From Eudromia elegans (lineage: Eukaryota; Chordata; Aves; Tinamiformes; Tinamidae): 64,000 nucleotides of DNA. The DNA is taken from NCBI GenBank assembly GCA_003342815.1, contig PTEX01000049.1, forward strand, positions 3,276,620-3,340,619, given 5' to 3'. The translations under genes and the position numbers were made by a program. A model generated the notes under the pieces. That model ran no database searches and was not told where the DNA came from. It saw nothing but the letters and a program-made list of their open reading frames with translations. Shown piece by piece: positions 1 through 11,800 of the stretch; within the stretch, counting starts at the first letter, position 1; each line of letters begins with the position of its first letter.

Positions 1-40
1 ACGACTTTTTTCTTGATAAAATATTTTTCTATCAATACAG

Positions 41-554
41 ATTCCAGGATTTGCTCAGAGAACTGTCACACCGTGATCAAAGTGAAAGTCGGGACTTAGC
101 TGAAATGCCACCCCCTCAGTCAAGACTGTTGCAATACAGACAAGTTCAGCCCAGAAGCCCACCAGCACTCCCTTCTCCTTCCTGCAACTCTAACCACAGC
201 GGTCACTTTCCTAACTTCCCAGAAAACAACAGAGACATTGAAATACCCAGTAACCCAGCATTTCAGCAGCATTTACCCCAAATATACAATCCCCCTTTCT
301 CAATGCCATCTGAACATATAACCCCATCCCCCTTGAAATACCTGCAACCTGATGGATCATGGACTTATGCTAACCTACAGCAGAATCACCTAATGGGGCA
401 GGGCTTTCATTATGGTATACCTCCATTGCCCCATAGATCACAACAAAACCCTTTTATACAAATACAGAATCATCAGCATGCAGTTGGTCAGGAGCCATTT
501 CATCCACTCACATCTCGAGCAGTATCTGCTTCTTCGCTCCACAGCTTAGAAGAG
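41..554 (+). CDS. HELZ: HELZ coding exon (third from last)
   Basis: The exon begins after the acceptor TATCAATACAG (ends at 40) and stops before the donor GTAGGG at 555. It contributes one base of a split codon plus 171 codons, ending SSLHSLEE in phase 0. The content is a Pro/Ser/Gln/His-rich tail (for example [16 protein letters not shown] and [16 protein letters not shown]) that closely follows the human protein as I recall it. Codons are AT-leaning, unlike the next two exons. The frame stays open past 554 to 650, but that part is intron. Confidence 0.95.
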
Positions 555-3500
555 GTAGGGGGTTTTTGTCTACTTATGCATGTGTGGTGTCATTTTGTTA
601 TGAAGTTACGTTTTGAAATGATCAAGAGTGCAAAATATCTCACATATTAAAAACTCTTGTTGGAAATTCATTTGAGGTAAAATTTTTCCGTATGTCTTCT
701 CTCTTCATTTTGTATATGGTTGCAGTTCTTATCTCTGCAGGTACCACATTTTCTGCACTAGGCAGTAGGTCTCAGCTTTCAGAAGGTTGCTCAGAAGTTG
801 TTGTAATCGTTGGTCAGCTGTCTGGTGATCGTTTACCTGGAGGGCAAATTAACCATGTTCCAGGTGAAAGCATTTTAAATGGCTTGCTGGAAAGTCAGCT
901 TGAACCAGCCGTCCAGTTGGCTAAGTATTAAACCAGGGTGCGTATGGCTGTGTTACTTGTCATACTTAAGACAGAAGCAATGCAGTTGCTTTTTCATCGT
1001 ACAGAATCTGATACAATAAATCCCACCTAGCCTGACCTGATTCACTGTAAGAACCTCTTTTGGGGGGGCCTCAGAGTGTTGGAAACCAGTGCAGAGATCC
1101 CTATCTGTATAGCAAGAAGAGGGGTGCAGCACAAACCCTACAGCACCAGAGCCAGCTCCCTCGCTATTGGTCACTCTGCGAGCCAGAGATCTGTTACTTA
1201 ACTGCGTGAATGTGTACAGCTGGTTCCCATCGGGTTTTGAACAGGAATTATTATTCCCTCTTTGAAAGCAGAATGCTAAGGAGTGTGAGATGCAGACATT
1301 TAGTTATATGCAGACATCAGCCAGATTGTGCTGCAAGATTGCCAGAATTAATACTCAGGTAATTTTAAACTTCTGCATGTGATCCAATATTTCTACACAA
1401 AGTTAAGTGGTTTGTCCTATGATAAATTTTTGTCTAGTTTTTTTGCACTGGCTGTGGCATCTTTGTTCATTGCTATCCCATATAATACATATTTCATTGT
1501 TTTTGATTTTTGGAAGTAGAAAAGATCTTACTTTTTATGTGACTGGGTGAAACATCTAAAATTAAATTCCACTGTGTTTTACAAATTTTTGTCTTTTACA
1601 GATTCAGAGAGGTTAACAGAGTCCTCAAAGTCCTAGCTAGAGCTGTAGTAAGATCTGATTTTAGACATTTAGGAATTCTCTATCTCAGTCCATTAAACCA
1701 CACCACCTTGTATAAAATCAAATATTTTGTGACAACAGTTAATGCATCAGTACAGCGGGACATAAGAACAATGGCGCTTCAGCAGTAATAAACTAATAAA
1801 TATTCCAACAGAGTTTCTGACAACTCCTGCTATCTGAAGACAAATAGAGTGAGTCTTTATGTAATTAGTGCAAATTCATTTTAGTTCTTATTTCTTTTTC
1901 CTTCCCAAATATGTGACAGAAATGCCAAATGCTGTAAAAGTGCTAAAAGAGATTTAGAAAGTTCCTAAATGGTCCATTTCAGCTAGAGGATAGAACTGAA
2001 TATAGGAAGAAGTGAAAACGCAGTCTTAGTTGTGTTTTAACAGAGATTCCTCATATGAGTCAGGTTTCAGTGAAGATGTAATAGCTGTTGGTATTTTAGA
2101 ACTCATTTCAAATCCAGAATTTCATAATTAATTTCTGTGTGACAGTGTAGAACTACAGATTTTGAAATGTATTCTGAAATAATGTTTTTAGTTTTGGATA
2201 CTTCTAGATAAGTAAAGGAATTAATAGTCTTGTTAGACAATATGGTGATTAGTTTACAAGCTACATAAGTTTCAGCAGCGTGGGATTTTGAACATTGATT
2301 AACTAATATTTTTTGAAGATGGGGTTCTTGACGCATGCTCAGTGATTACATGCTTCCAGAAGCCTCTCCGTCACGTTTAAACCCATTATAAATGCATTAA
2401 AAACAGGGAGGTTGCAGACTTTACAAAATAAAAGCTGTTACATGCAAGGTATAATGTCCTTGAAAGAATTGTGAATGATTATTTATACCATCTGCCAGAG
2501 CTTTGTGTAAATGCATAAAGCCTGTATATGAATGTCGCTCACAGAAGTGTCCTGTTACTGCAGTACCCATATAAATTGGTACCTATTTTTTCCAAATACC
2601 TCTAATGCTCTACCCTCTAAAGCACCTTCAGTTTCAATCTGTTAATCGCCACTGGTAAGAAAAGCGTTGTGCAAATCACCTTATTTTAAGATGTGGTTAA
2701 TTTTGTCTAAACCTGTAGGATTTCTTGCTTCAAGTTAAGCATGTTCTGAAATAATTTGGTGATGAGGACTAGGAATATCTTTAAAACAACAAAGAGTTTG
2801 AGCAGATATCTTTTAGTATAAAAATGGAAAAGCTTTAAAACTGCAAATAATTTCCTTTGATGTGATTTATAATAGAAAAAAAGCTAAGGACAGGGAATCG
2901 ACAGTATGTCGTATTCATTTTTGAAACATTGTTGTCATCTTTTCCATATTAAGCTATTTTTTACGTCAGTATTTATGAGCTTTTGCATGCAGATAGTCAA
3001 ACTAGATTTGAACTGCGTATCAAAGGGAATACCTAACTTATTCTGTCTGGTCTGTACTTGCAAGTGTCCAGAACTTTGATAACTTCCTAATTGCTTATCA
3101 AAAATGTGAAATTACCCATTAAACTCAATAAAAAGGATACTTTTAGACTTTGATTTGGGCTGTAACTTCTGTATGTTGTTTTTGTTTTTAATGTGTATCC
3201 TCAAGAGAAAGCGGTGACAGGAATTGAAGTGTGTTTCCCTGATATATCATAATAATGTGGCAGCTGTAATGAGATCTTACAGTTTCTTTCATGCACTCTT
3301 TTTCTTTTTTTTGCTTTCTTTGTTTTTTATGGATGATATAGTAACAGCTGTGGGGCAAGTTCTTTTGTATGTGCTTGGCTAATTTTTTATGACATTTCAT
3401 TAGGATGTTTACTTTTCCTTTTACCAAATATGGAGCTACTTTAATGACTTCACCTTCGTTTGCGCTCGTGCTAGTTCAGTGCAGAAGAAAGCAATAACTG

Positions 3501-6383
3501 CTTCATTTAAACAAACAAATAAAAATGAACGTCTTGGGCTTGCCTTGAAACCTTGAGTAAGTTTAGTAGCTCCTTAAGTCGGACCTCTTGAAGACAGCAG
3601 GAACCCCTGCCCTTTTCATCTGCACGAGCTGCAGGATTTATGGAAGCAAGTAATTTCTGTGGCTTCAGCTGAAGTTCTTTTCATTATTCCTCTTGGGAGG
3701 ATACACTTCACTGCGCATTTGTGCCGTGTGTACGTATGCAAAAGGCAGCGTACAGCTGGGAGAGCACGCTCACCCAGCCCTGCTATACAAGTCCTTCATT
3801 TGTCCTTCAGAAAGTAAAAGCCAAAGATACTGGGTTTTCTTATTCTGTGACGATTTTGTTGCTCCCTTGCTCCTGTATGTTTTTGCGTTCCCCCTACCTT
3901 GTTTTAAATGCTGGGTGTCTTCTACTCACTGTATGGGATGCAAAGATAAAAAGGTCGATGAGAAGATGAGAACTGAGGAAATGCAATTGGAGCTGCGTGT
4001 GCTCTGTCTCCTTACTATGACTGCAATACATGGTTGTGTACAGTAGACTCCTGGAAATGGATTATATGTTTTCTACATGCAATGAAATTTTTTTCTGTTT
4101 TGTAAGACGTGATAGCGGATAGACTTCTATGTAAAGCTATGGAAAAATAGCATGATACATGAATGAAAGAAACAAAAAGTCTTTTTTTCTTTTTCCTTTG
4201 CAGTATGAACCAAGAGGACCAGGCAGGCCGTTGTACCAAAGAAGAATTTCCTCTAGTTCAGTCCAGGCTTGTTCTGAAGAATTAAGCACTCCTCAAGACA
4301 GTCTTGGTCAGTGTAAAGAGCTTCAGGACCACAGTACCCAGCCCTCTTTCAACTACTCATCCCCCGAGCTGTGGGTGACCTCCTCCTCGGCCGCCCCCTT
4401 CCCAAACATTCCATGCAACGGCTCCGGCTCCGGCCCCGGTCCTGGCTCTGGCCCCGGCCGCCCCGCACCACCCCGCGAGCTCCTCGGTAAGCGCCCCCCG
4501 GAAGGTATTTTCTCTCTTCCCAAAATACCTCCTGCCTTCTCTTCAAACCTTGAGCCTGACTTCAGCAGGTTTCCTGAGAGCATTCCTTGTGTCCGCAGTT
4601 CAGTGGTTGCTTCCAGCAGGTGCATTTGCTGTATTTTCCCATTATTAGGATTTTGCTATGTTGCAGATGTCTACTGAAGAATCCTGCTGAGCATGAGTAC
4701 TTCCTGTAGCCCAAGCACAACTTCTGCTTAGTCTTCCCTGCACCAAAATGCCAATAAATGACCGCCTTTATAGATGCTGTGCTTTTCTGCATTGGCAGCT
4801 CCCTAGCTACGATGATCCCCTTGAAAACCCAAATATCATCCATGCTGAGGCTTAGTGACCAGTAGCGTCAGTGTTTCTGCCTACTGTTGATTTTTATCCG
4901 TGAAATAAAAATCCCTGAGGTGCTCTGAGCTGATCCTGGCATTCATTGCAAGGAGTGAGCGATCCCGGCGCGAGGCAGCTCGAGGGCACAAGCGTCCCAT
5001 GCCCAGGGAGGCTGCAGCACGGGTGTGTGCTGCGTGGCCTGCTGTTTGCAGCACGAGGAGGGTGTGTGGCAACTGCTGCAGATTGCTCAGCGCTGTCACG
5101 TGTGGCCTCTGTTTAAATGGCAGCATGAGAGTTTGATTTGCAGCCCACTGTTCTTCTGCTTGTGGAAGAAACAGCTTTTATTCCTTCTGTTCAGTTCAAC
5201 TCTATTAGAATCTTTTGCCATGCTGAATTTCTGCCTTTGGTCCTGCTTGTCATTAGCTGGCTGCTTCTGAGTATGAAACCTTTATTGTTTGCAGGCTTTC
5301 TCTTCTTTTGAGTTTTTACAAAAAAGAGCTGGTGCAGCCCTTCCAGGGAGAAACTTACTCCTGTGCTTAGGGGTTTTTGTTTGTTCGTTTGTTTTGTACT
5401 TTTGTAGCCATTTGAAAGTACATTCCTGTATGTTCACTTTAAAAACAAGGCTATAAAGACTGAAATGATTACACAATGTATCCAGCTCCTGGTCTATAGT
5501 AGATACAAAGTATACCTGCACTCTGGATGGAATTTCTCTATGCAAGACAGTAGAATTCCCAAGACAAAAAGTAAGAGAGTTCATTAGGATGCAGGAAATT
5601 CCCTTGAAAGTGGTTTTATACATGTGGCTGAAAGCGTATTTTTCCCAGTAGTTACTGGAGTTGTTAAATAAGGAGCAGAAACATATCAAATAGCAGGAAT
5701 GCCTTCGGACTGAAATGCCAGTGATTAGCTGGGTGGCAGGCGGAAGCCTGAGTTTCCCTTTGCGAATGGATTATGCATGCTGCTGTAAATTTTAATTTTG
5801 GCCTATTAAGGTATGAAGCAAGGAGAATGAAATACCCTTTGCGCTGTCTCGGTGGATCACGTATTCCAATTACGGTAGATCCGCTCAGGAAGCCGCTTGC
5901 CTTCGGTGCGCCTTGAAACCCGCCTGCACCGAGTGGCGGGTTCGGAGTCGCCGACTCTGTAGGTGCAGGCACCTGGTCAAGAGAAACGTTTAATACGGGT
6001 GGTCCTCCCAGTCACACTCGCTTAGATGAACCCTCTTTGCTCCTCCCGCAGCTCCACCGAAGGCAGTGAAACCCGCCGAGGAGCACCTGAAGGCCGAGAC
6101 CATCCCGCTCTCCAACTCCTTCAACTACAGCGTGCTGCAGCATCTCGGCCAGTTCCCGCCGCTCATGCCCAACAAGCAGCTCGTGGAGTCCAACAGCAGC
6201 AGCCAGGCGCCCGCGGGCGCCACCAAGCCCGTCATGTCCTACGCAAGCGCCCTGCGGGCCCCACCAAAGCCCAAGCCCCCTCCTGAGCAGGCAAAAAAGA
6301 ATAGCGACCCCCTGTCTCTGTTTCAGGAACTTAGCCTAGGTAGTTCATCAGGTAGCAACGGCTTTTACTCCTATTTTAAATAA
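41..6383 (+). CDS. HELZ: HELZ, last three coding exons (3' part of gene)
   Basis: This is the C-terminal part of HELZ, a large SF1 (UPF1-like) RNA helicase with an N-terminal CCCH zinc finger that works in the cytoplasm in mRNA decay and translation. The zinc finger and helicase core lie upstream of the window. The three exons join as 41-554, 4204-4486 and 6052-6383, with phases 0 and then 1 between them, and encode 375 residues ending in a TAA stop at 6381-6383. The protein opens with [18 protein letters not shown] and ends in [17 protein letters not shown]; as I recall the vertebrate proteins, both blocks are nearly invariant. The tail is Pro/Ser/Gln-rich and of low complexity, with no membrane segment. 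This region of HELZ is reported to bind CCR4-NOT. The neighbouring CACNG genes agree with the identification. A Gly/Pro-rich insertion in exon 2 of this set is unusual. Confidence 0.96.
555..4203 (+). other. HELZ: HELZ intron
   Basis: AT-rich intron between a GTAGGG donor at 555 and the acceptor TTTCCTTTGCAG ending at 4203. I see no RNA gene, repeat family or coding exon in it. Open frames at 692-931 and 3693-4046 look like chance. Confidence 0.85.
4204..4486 (+). CDS. HELZ: HELZ coding exon (second from last) with Gly/Pro-rich insertion
   Basis: The exon starts after the CAG at 4201-4203 and ends before GTAAGC at 4487. It encodes 94 codons plus the first base of a split Ala codon. The start [19 protein letters not shown] is strongly conserved. 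From about 4360 the codons turn abruptly GC-rich. A run alternating Gly, Ser and Pro (about 4419-4470) sits just before PRELL, where the human protein as I recall it has only a short stretch after NIPCNGS. The insertion stays in frame and the splice sites are intact, so the exon appears functional. Confidence 0.95.
4419..4470 (+). repeat. HELZ: GC-rich Gly/Ser/Pro-coding simple repeat inside HELZ exon
   Basis: Near-repeats of GGCTCC, GGCCCC and GGTCCT code for alternating Gly-Ser and Gly-Pro. The pattern suggests slippage expansion within the coding exon. The frame is kept. Confidence 0.7.
4487..6051 (+). other. HELZ: HELZ last coding intron
   Basis: Intron from GTAAGC at 4487 to the acceptor TCCTCCCGCAG ending at 6051. 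It is mostly AT-rich, with GC-richer patches near 4960-5110 and 5860-6000, the latter leading into the GC-rich last exon. I see nothing gene-like. Confidence 0.85.
6052..6383 (+). CDS. HELZ: HELZ terminal coding exon
   Basis: The exon starts after the AG at 6050-6051. The two bases CT complete the split Ala codon, 109 codons follow, and the frame ends at TAA 6381-6383. It carries the conserved blocks [19 protein letters not shown] and [19 protein letters not shown] and the C-terminus SNGFYSYFK. The first two thirds (to about 6285) use GC-ending codons, while the end returns to AT-leaning codons. The protein stays conserved across that switch. Confidence 0.96.
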
Positions 6384-6628
6384 CCAGAATATTTTTTTTA
6401 GAGAGAATTTAATTTTTATTTGTGTCGGTAGATCTAAGGTAGTTGGGGCTTCACCTGTAGTTGCAAATATTCCCTTTGTTTATATTAGTAAATATATCCT
6501 CACTTAATTGCTTTGCTGCTAGACTTTCAACTAATTTTTTTTTAATTATATTCCATTACTTTGCTTTTTTTTTCTTTTTTTTTGATGTGGGTCGGATTTT
6601 TGGAAGCTCTTCTGTAGGAAAAAGAAAC

Positions 6629-6646
6629 CACACACACACACACACA
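6629..6646 (+). repeat. (CA)n microsatellite
   Basis: A short, uninterrupted CA repeat in the HELZ 3' UTR. Confidence 0.9.
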
Positions 6647-6716
6647 TTATTTTTTAATTTTTGTAATGTTACCAATGTGTTGCATTAAACTAGCAGCTGA
6701 GAGGTTACCTGTGCAA

Positions 6717-6719
<3 letters not shown>

Positions 6720-6786
<67 letters not shown>

Positions 6787-6848
6787 AAAAAAAGGAAAAA
6801 AGAAAAAAAAAGGGAAAAAAGGAAAGAAAAAGAAAAAAAAAGAAAAAA
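6720..6848 (+). repeat. 65-base A run followed by A/G-rich tract
   Basis: Positions 6720-6784 are 65 consecutive A, followed by AAAAG/AAAAAG-type sequence to about 6848. It sits inside the HELZ 3' UTR. I see no element body immediately upstream that would make it a retrotransposon tail, so slippage expansion of a short A run is more likely. The exact length may be a sequencing or assembly artefact. Confidence 0.9.
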
Positions 6849-7014
6849 GTTTGTCTAAATTGTATTTAAAAAGATTGTAAGTAGCATTTACATTTATTCA
6901 ATAACATTAGCATACTATGCTGGGTTTCTGTACCAGAAATGGCCAGTTAATGTAAAAATGTATGTTATTTCTGCTTAAATTCATTTAATTCTTCTTTTTT
7001 TTTTTTTTCTTTTT

Positions 7015-7020
7015 AATAAA
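7015..7020 (+). promoter_or_regulatory. HELZ: Candidate poly(A) signal AATAAA, HELZ
   Basis: Canonical hexamer about 630 bases after the stop, preceded by a T-rich stretch. It is one of several candidates, and use is not proven by sequence. Confidence 0.4.
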
Positions 7021-7759
7021 GGTGCAGCATCTTCTAAATACTTTCAGTTTTATCAGCTTTTTTGTGAAGGGATGCTGCATTCTCAGACTTTTATAGTTTT
7101 AGATTCTGTATGATGTGGTATTGTATTTTCCATCCACTGTAGGGTAAAGTAAAGGCATTCTTTGCAGACACCTATGCCATTGTTTGGAAACATTCAGATA
7201 AAAAGTATTGATATACTTAAAAAATAAATAAAAAAAAATACTCTACATTTTATTTTTGGACAAGCTAGTAATATAAGCTTGTTTGAAAAGTTAATTTGAT
7301 AGGTTTTTTAAATGAATCATGAAGCTGAAAATAAATTTTTAGGTATGTTGGTGCTTAGTAGATTTAATAACTATTTTAAAAAAATGCGTGAATTTAGTAA
7401 AATACCTTTTTGTTTTATTTTTTTTTCACTATGCATGTGTAAATGTTTGTAATCTGGCTTTTTCCTCCCCCCTTCTCCAGTGGTATAAAGAATTGTGCCG
7501 CTTTAATTTTTTTTTTTCCGGTAAGACTTTTGGTACATTATTTGATGTTTACATTAAAATGTGACATTATACAAGGAAATTCAGATATTTTGCTAACTGT
7601 TTTGTTTGAGGAACATCATTAAAGAAGAGATTTAATGTTTGTCAAAGCTGCATCCAAATTAATCTAAATCTGTGCGGGATAATGGCTTTCAGGTTGCTAA
7701 GTATATGAGTTCTGCCAAGTTCTCCACAAACCTGGCCCTTTACATGCTAAAGATAATAT

Positions 7760-7809
7760 TAAAAAAAGAAAAAAAAAAAGAAAAAAAAAGAGAAAAAAAG
7801 AAAAGAAAA
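7760..7809 (+). repeat. A-rich simple tract
   Basis: Runs of 7 to 10 A separated by single G in the HELZ 3' UTR region. Confidence 0.85.
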
Positions 7810-8519
7810 TCTATGGGGTATGTAAAAATAAAGAAACAAGTGTGAGTGGAGACTCGGAAGATAAATGTTGTCCTTAAAGGACTCTGCTCTTGCACACTCT
7901 TCATACTTCTGCAGCTGGGGATTTAGAGAAGGGGGGTTTTGTATAGTTTCTCCAGAAAAGTAGTCCTCCTTTTACACTTGAAGAGATAACTTTAAATCTG
8001 GGAAATATTTAATTTTTACTGGGTCTGGGCCGGGTGTATTTACAATGTTCCTCCATTTATTACATGCAAGAATTTAAAATTTTAGAGCTGTGTGGGGTGA
8101 TTTTCGATCTGTACAGCTGTCCATGGGGTACCTTACTAATGTGCAGTGGCTGCTGCTGTATTCAATCAGATTTTTGCTCTGGTTACAATCAGTTTTTCTG
8201 CATTTGGCTTCATGTTGTGAGGTAAGGGTCTTTGCATAATAAGGTTGATTTAAACTCAGTACACTGCAGAGGTTTGCATATAAATTTTTTATTATAAATC
8301 TTTGCTGGTTCATGGTTCAGAAACTTATCTGAAAAACAATTTTCTCTCTCTCTCTTTTTTTTTTCCTTTTATTTTGCTGTGAAGAAAAAGATGCATAACT
8401 GGTTAATTTATTTCCTAATGTTTAAACCAAACGAGAGATGCTGGGGGAGGAGAAAGCCCCTGCCAGTTACCGCTTAGCACTTCAGCATCGCATCTAGAGC
8501 ACCCAAAACGAGCAAAGGC

Positions 8520-8690
8520 CAAAGTCTGCAAGCCGGCAGCGAGCAAAGCCCCGGGGATGGCCCGAGGGCGTTTGCTGGGGGCTGCAGCAACAGGAGGTTT
8601 CTTGGCACGGGCGCCGGGGCCGGGCGAGCCGCGGGCAGGGTGCGCGAGGCTGGCGCCAAGGGGCAGGCAGGGCTCAAACGCATTCACCTC
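8520..8690. other. Short GC/CpG-rich patch in downstream HELZ UTR region
   Basis: A sharply bounded GC-rich block containing GGGCGCCGGGGCCGGGCGAG, within otherwise AT-rich DNA. I see no exon in it. Confidence 0.55.
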
Positions 8691-8810
8691 GCCGAGTTGG
8701 CTTTGTAATTTCAGGGGTTTCAAAATCACTCATTTATATGGAGCAGTCTTTTGATTCTGTTCACCATATTTGAATATTAAACTAATAAACGTCACTTGTT
8801 AATTTACTGC

Positions 8811-11800
8811 TATCTGTGAATTAGTTAAGGGGAGGATGGTCACACTTCTTCACTATTTATTCTTACCGTCTCGCACTGGTGTCTTTATCTACTGTGGCAA
8901 TATTATGGATAAAGTGGCTTTGTTATTTTTTCCTCCTCTGAACTTGCACTTTCTGTTACATAACTTTATAAAAAATCCACCAGTTTGGGTTATAAATTTT
9001 CATAAGTGCTCTCACCCAAGAGTTGGAGGAGAGCACGATGGATCTCTGCTAAATATCAACTCTGGAAATGTTTGGGATGAATCACTTTCAGTTCTTGAAG
9101 TTAATATATTTTTCCAAAAGATTATTTGTTTTAAAATGCCTTGTCTGGCCCATATATGTCATGTATATAGCCCTGGGTGGAATCTTTTCTTTTTAAAACA
9201 AATTGCCTCACTTTTACTGGCGTCAGAGCAGCCTGAAAAAACCTGAGCCATAAACTCACCCGGGGCCTCATCCGACGTTTACTGCAATTAAGTTAAACCT
9301 TGTAGATGGCTCCTGCGGGCCTGGGCTCCACGTATATATGGAGCGGCTGCAGTTATGGTGGAAATTTTAAATTACGAGCTTAGATTTTTGTTCTCGGGAG
9401 GTACCGCGTGGAGGCTTGGGCATTTTCACCAGTTGAATATTTGACTTCATGGCTTTTTTAATAATCCAAATATCATGCTTTAAAGTTAGTAAAACTAAAA
9501 GAATCCCATGTTTTCTATTCAGGAATAAACGTTTTGGGGAACTTTACATGACTGGAGCTGCCGGCTGCTTGGACACGCGGCACCGTCGCCGTCCGTCGTC
9601 CTCCCTCTGCCCTGGGCAGCGCCCCGCAGTGCCCCGAGGGTCCTTGCGAGCCCCTCTTGGCAAACCCCGGGCTTTGGGGACCCTTTCCCTTCCCACGCTG
9701 TCTCAGGTCCCTCTCAACCCTTTAGACAGTGCCCCTCTTCCCTAGGTGTTTCCAGTGAACACCCCTTATGCACCAAAGGAGGCTGAGTCGGGATCCAACC
9801 TCTTTCATCCCTGTTTTCTCCCCAGAGTTGATGTTCATGTTCATTGTCCAGCTTTGCTGGATTAGCCGGACAGCGGCAGCACGGACCCCTCCGGGTGGGA
9901 GCGAGCGCTGCCCCCAGGCCCCGGGCTGCTCGGCGCCTTCATTAGCTCACGTTTCCCTCCCGGGGTTCTTGGTCTGTTTTACACAGAGGCCGACGCTACG
10001 AGCAGCGCGTCGGCTGAGCCCGTGACATCCCCGTGACGAGCGTGGCCGAGGCAGCAAGTAAGTGTGTTGGAAAGCTGGAAAGGCTCTTTCTAGGGCAAAT
10101 CCCAGCGTAACAGAATGTGAACGTTTCCAAAGCACCGCGGCCCTGCTGCTTAATGTGCTCCCGGCATCGCTGTTCAGCTCCTCTCCTTTGTGGTGTTAGC
10201 TTTAAATTTTCGGGTTTTCCTAGAAAACGGCTGCCGGTTAGCTTGTCAGAGCCGGTGCTGATGATCTATGGTGCCTCTCAGAATCTGCACATCGTTTTCC
10301 TTGACATGAAATATGGGCTCTTTCTCTTGGTGGAGGATATTTTGCTCCAGTGTTTTTTTGTGGGCTGTGCCAAGGAGCGAGGATTGAATCCCTCCAAGCT
10401 CTTTTCTTCTGGGAGAGTAACTGTGGTGGAAAAAGCAGCTGGATTTGGTGTTTTGTAACAGCCTCAGCTGAGAAATGCTGAGAAGTTCTTCTACTTCGTT
10501 AGGGTTTAATTTATTCTTCTGATAAACTACCGAGAGCGCTCAGAGATCTGAGTTACCCTGAGCTGGTTGGAAGATGCCCGCCTGTTTTTCATGGGGTTTT
10601 CTCTCTCCTGGAGGGCAGGCGCTTTCACAAGGGACCTGCTGCTCCGCCGCTGGTGGCAGTGGCACTAAGCAGCACCCCGGGATGCGCCGTGCCCTCCGCT
10701 CCCTGCCCGAGGGGGAAAGGAAAGCGGTGGCCGGCACTCGTGTCTGCTCTGAACCAGCACCCCGTGTGCAAGTTCGTTAACGAGACAGTAGGGCAGGAAC
10801 GGGCGGTGGTGCCTCCCGTGGCGTTTCGTGGTGGAAGGAGAGGGAGGCTCTTCTCGAACCTCAGCATGACGGCTGCTCCATACAGCGTTATGATCTATAT
10901 GGTCATGGTTTGTATGGTCTCATGGTTTGTGTATATATATACACGTAAATATATAATTATATATATAGCATTTGAAGCGGTACTGACCCACCCCCAAGAG
11001 CTGAAGTGCAGTTTCCGTGAGGTTTCCAGCGAGGAGGGAGGCGGTTTTGCTCCTCGGGGCTGCTCGTCTGGCACCTTCCTGCACATTAAGCTCACACAAG
11101 CACAACCTTTAAAAGCAAAGGCAGCAGCCTGGGAGGTGGCCTCAGTCTCACACGGCAGGAGGGTTCCCCTCTCCTCTGCGTCCTGCTGCTCGGGTGTCAG
11201 CGGGGCGGGCGGCACTCGGCCTGTGCGTCAGGGACTGTCCCCTGCCCTTTGAGCAGCAGTCTCAGCCTGGCTGCACCCGATATTCCTCTTTCCCTCGTAT
11301 AAAAACCAATTCCTCTTATTAACTTCCCTGAAACCCATCACGGGCTCCCTGGCAGGAGCTGCGGGAACAGCAGAGTGAGGTGACCGGAGGAGGTGGCTCT
11401 CGAGGGGTGATTTTGGCTGCTTGTGCTGGGGCTGGGATGAGCTGTTTGAGCCCTGGCACGAGCAGGGGGACGTGTGCTGGGAAAGGGAGGCCTTCCCTGC
11501 CTGTCTAGCTAAAATATGTTCTTCTTGCTAATGATTATCAGACGTAATTAGCCTCGTCACTAACGGGAATAAGCAGCTCTTGGCTGGGCAGCGAGCTGGC
11601 CTGTCAGGATAAGAAACAACCTAGAAATGGCTTTAATTTCTGCTGAAGAAGCATCGCAAGAAGCAGCTGGAAAAGTGTGTGCGAAAAGAGCTCTCCTGGG
11701 GACCTGGGCCATCCAACCAGCGCGGGGAGCCAGAGCCTCCGTAGCCACATCCCGTCTGCGCCGCCCCGCGGGAATCCTGCCGCTCCGGGACCGTGGTGCA

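Larger units (their letters stand above)
6384..8810 (+). other. HELZ: HELZ 3' UTR (3' limit uncertain)
   Basis: AT-rich, T-run-rich sequence directly after the stop, without coding signs, as expected for a long 3' UTR. AATAAA hexamers lie at 7015-7020, in the 7222-7232 cluster, near 7826 and at 8784-8789. I cannot tell which is the main cleavage signal. The tract holds a CA microsatellite, two A-rich tracts and a short CpG-rich patch at about 8520-8690. The outer limit is set by the last hexamer and is a guess. Confidence 0.6.

Noticed and set aside
692-931. Open frame in the HELZ intron after a good acceptor (ATCTCTGCAG at 731-740)
   Set aside because: Joined to the preceding exon in phase 0, the sequence from 741 would stop after a few codons, and nothing in it resembles HELZ.
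3693-4046. 117-codon open frame in the HELZ intron
   Set aside because: No family features and overlapping frames in the same stretch; probably chance.
6666-6869. Poly-lysine open frame
   Set aside because: It is a translation of the A run in the HELZ 3' UTR.
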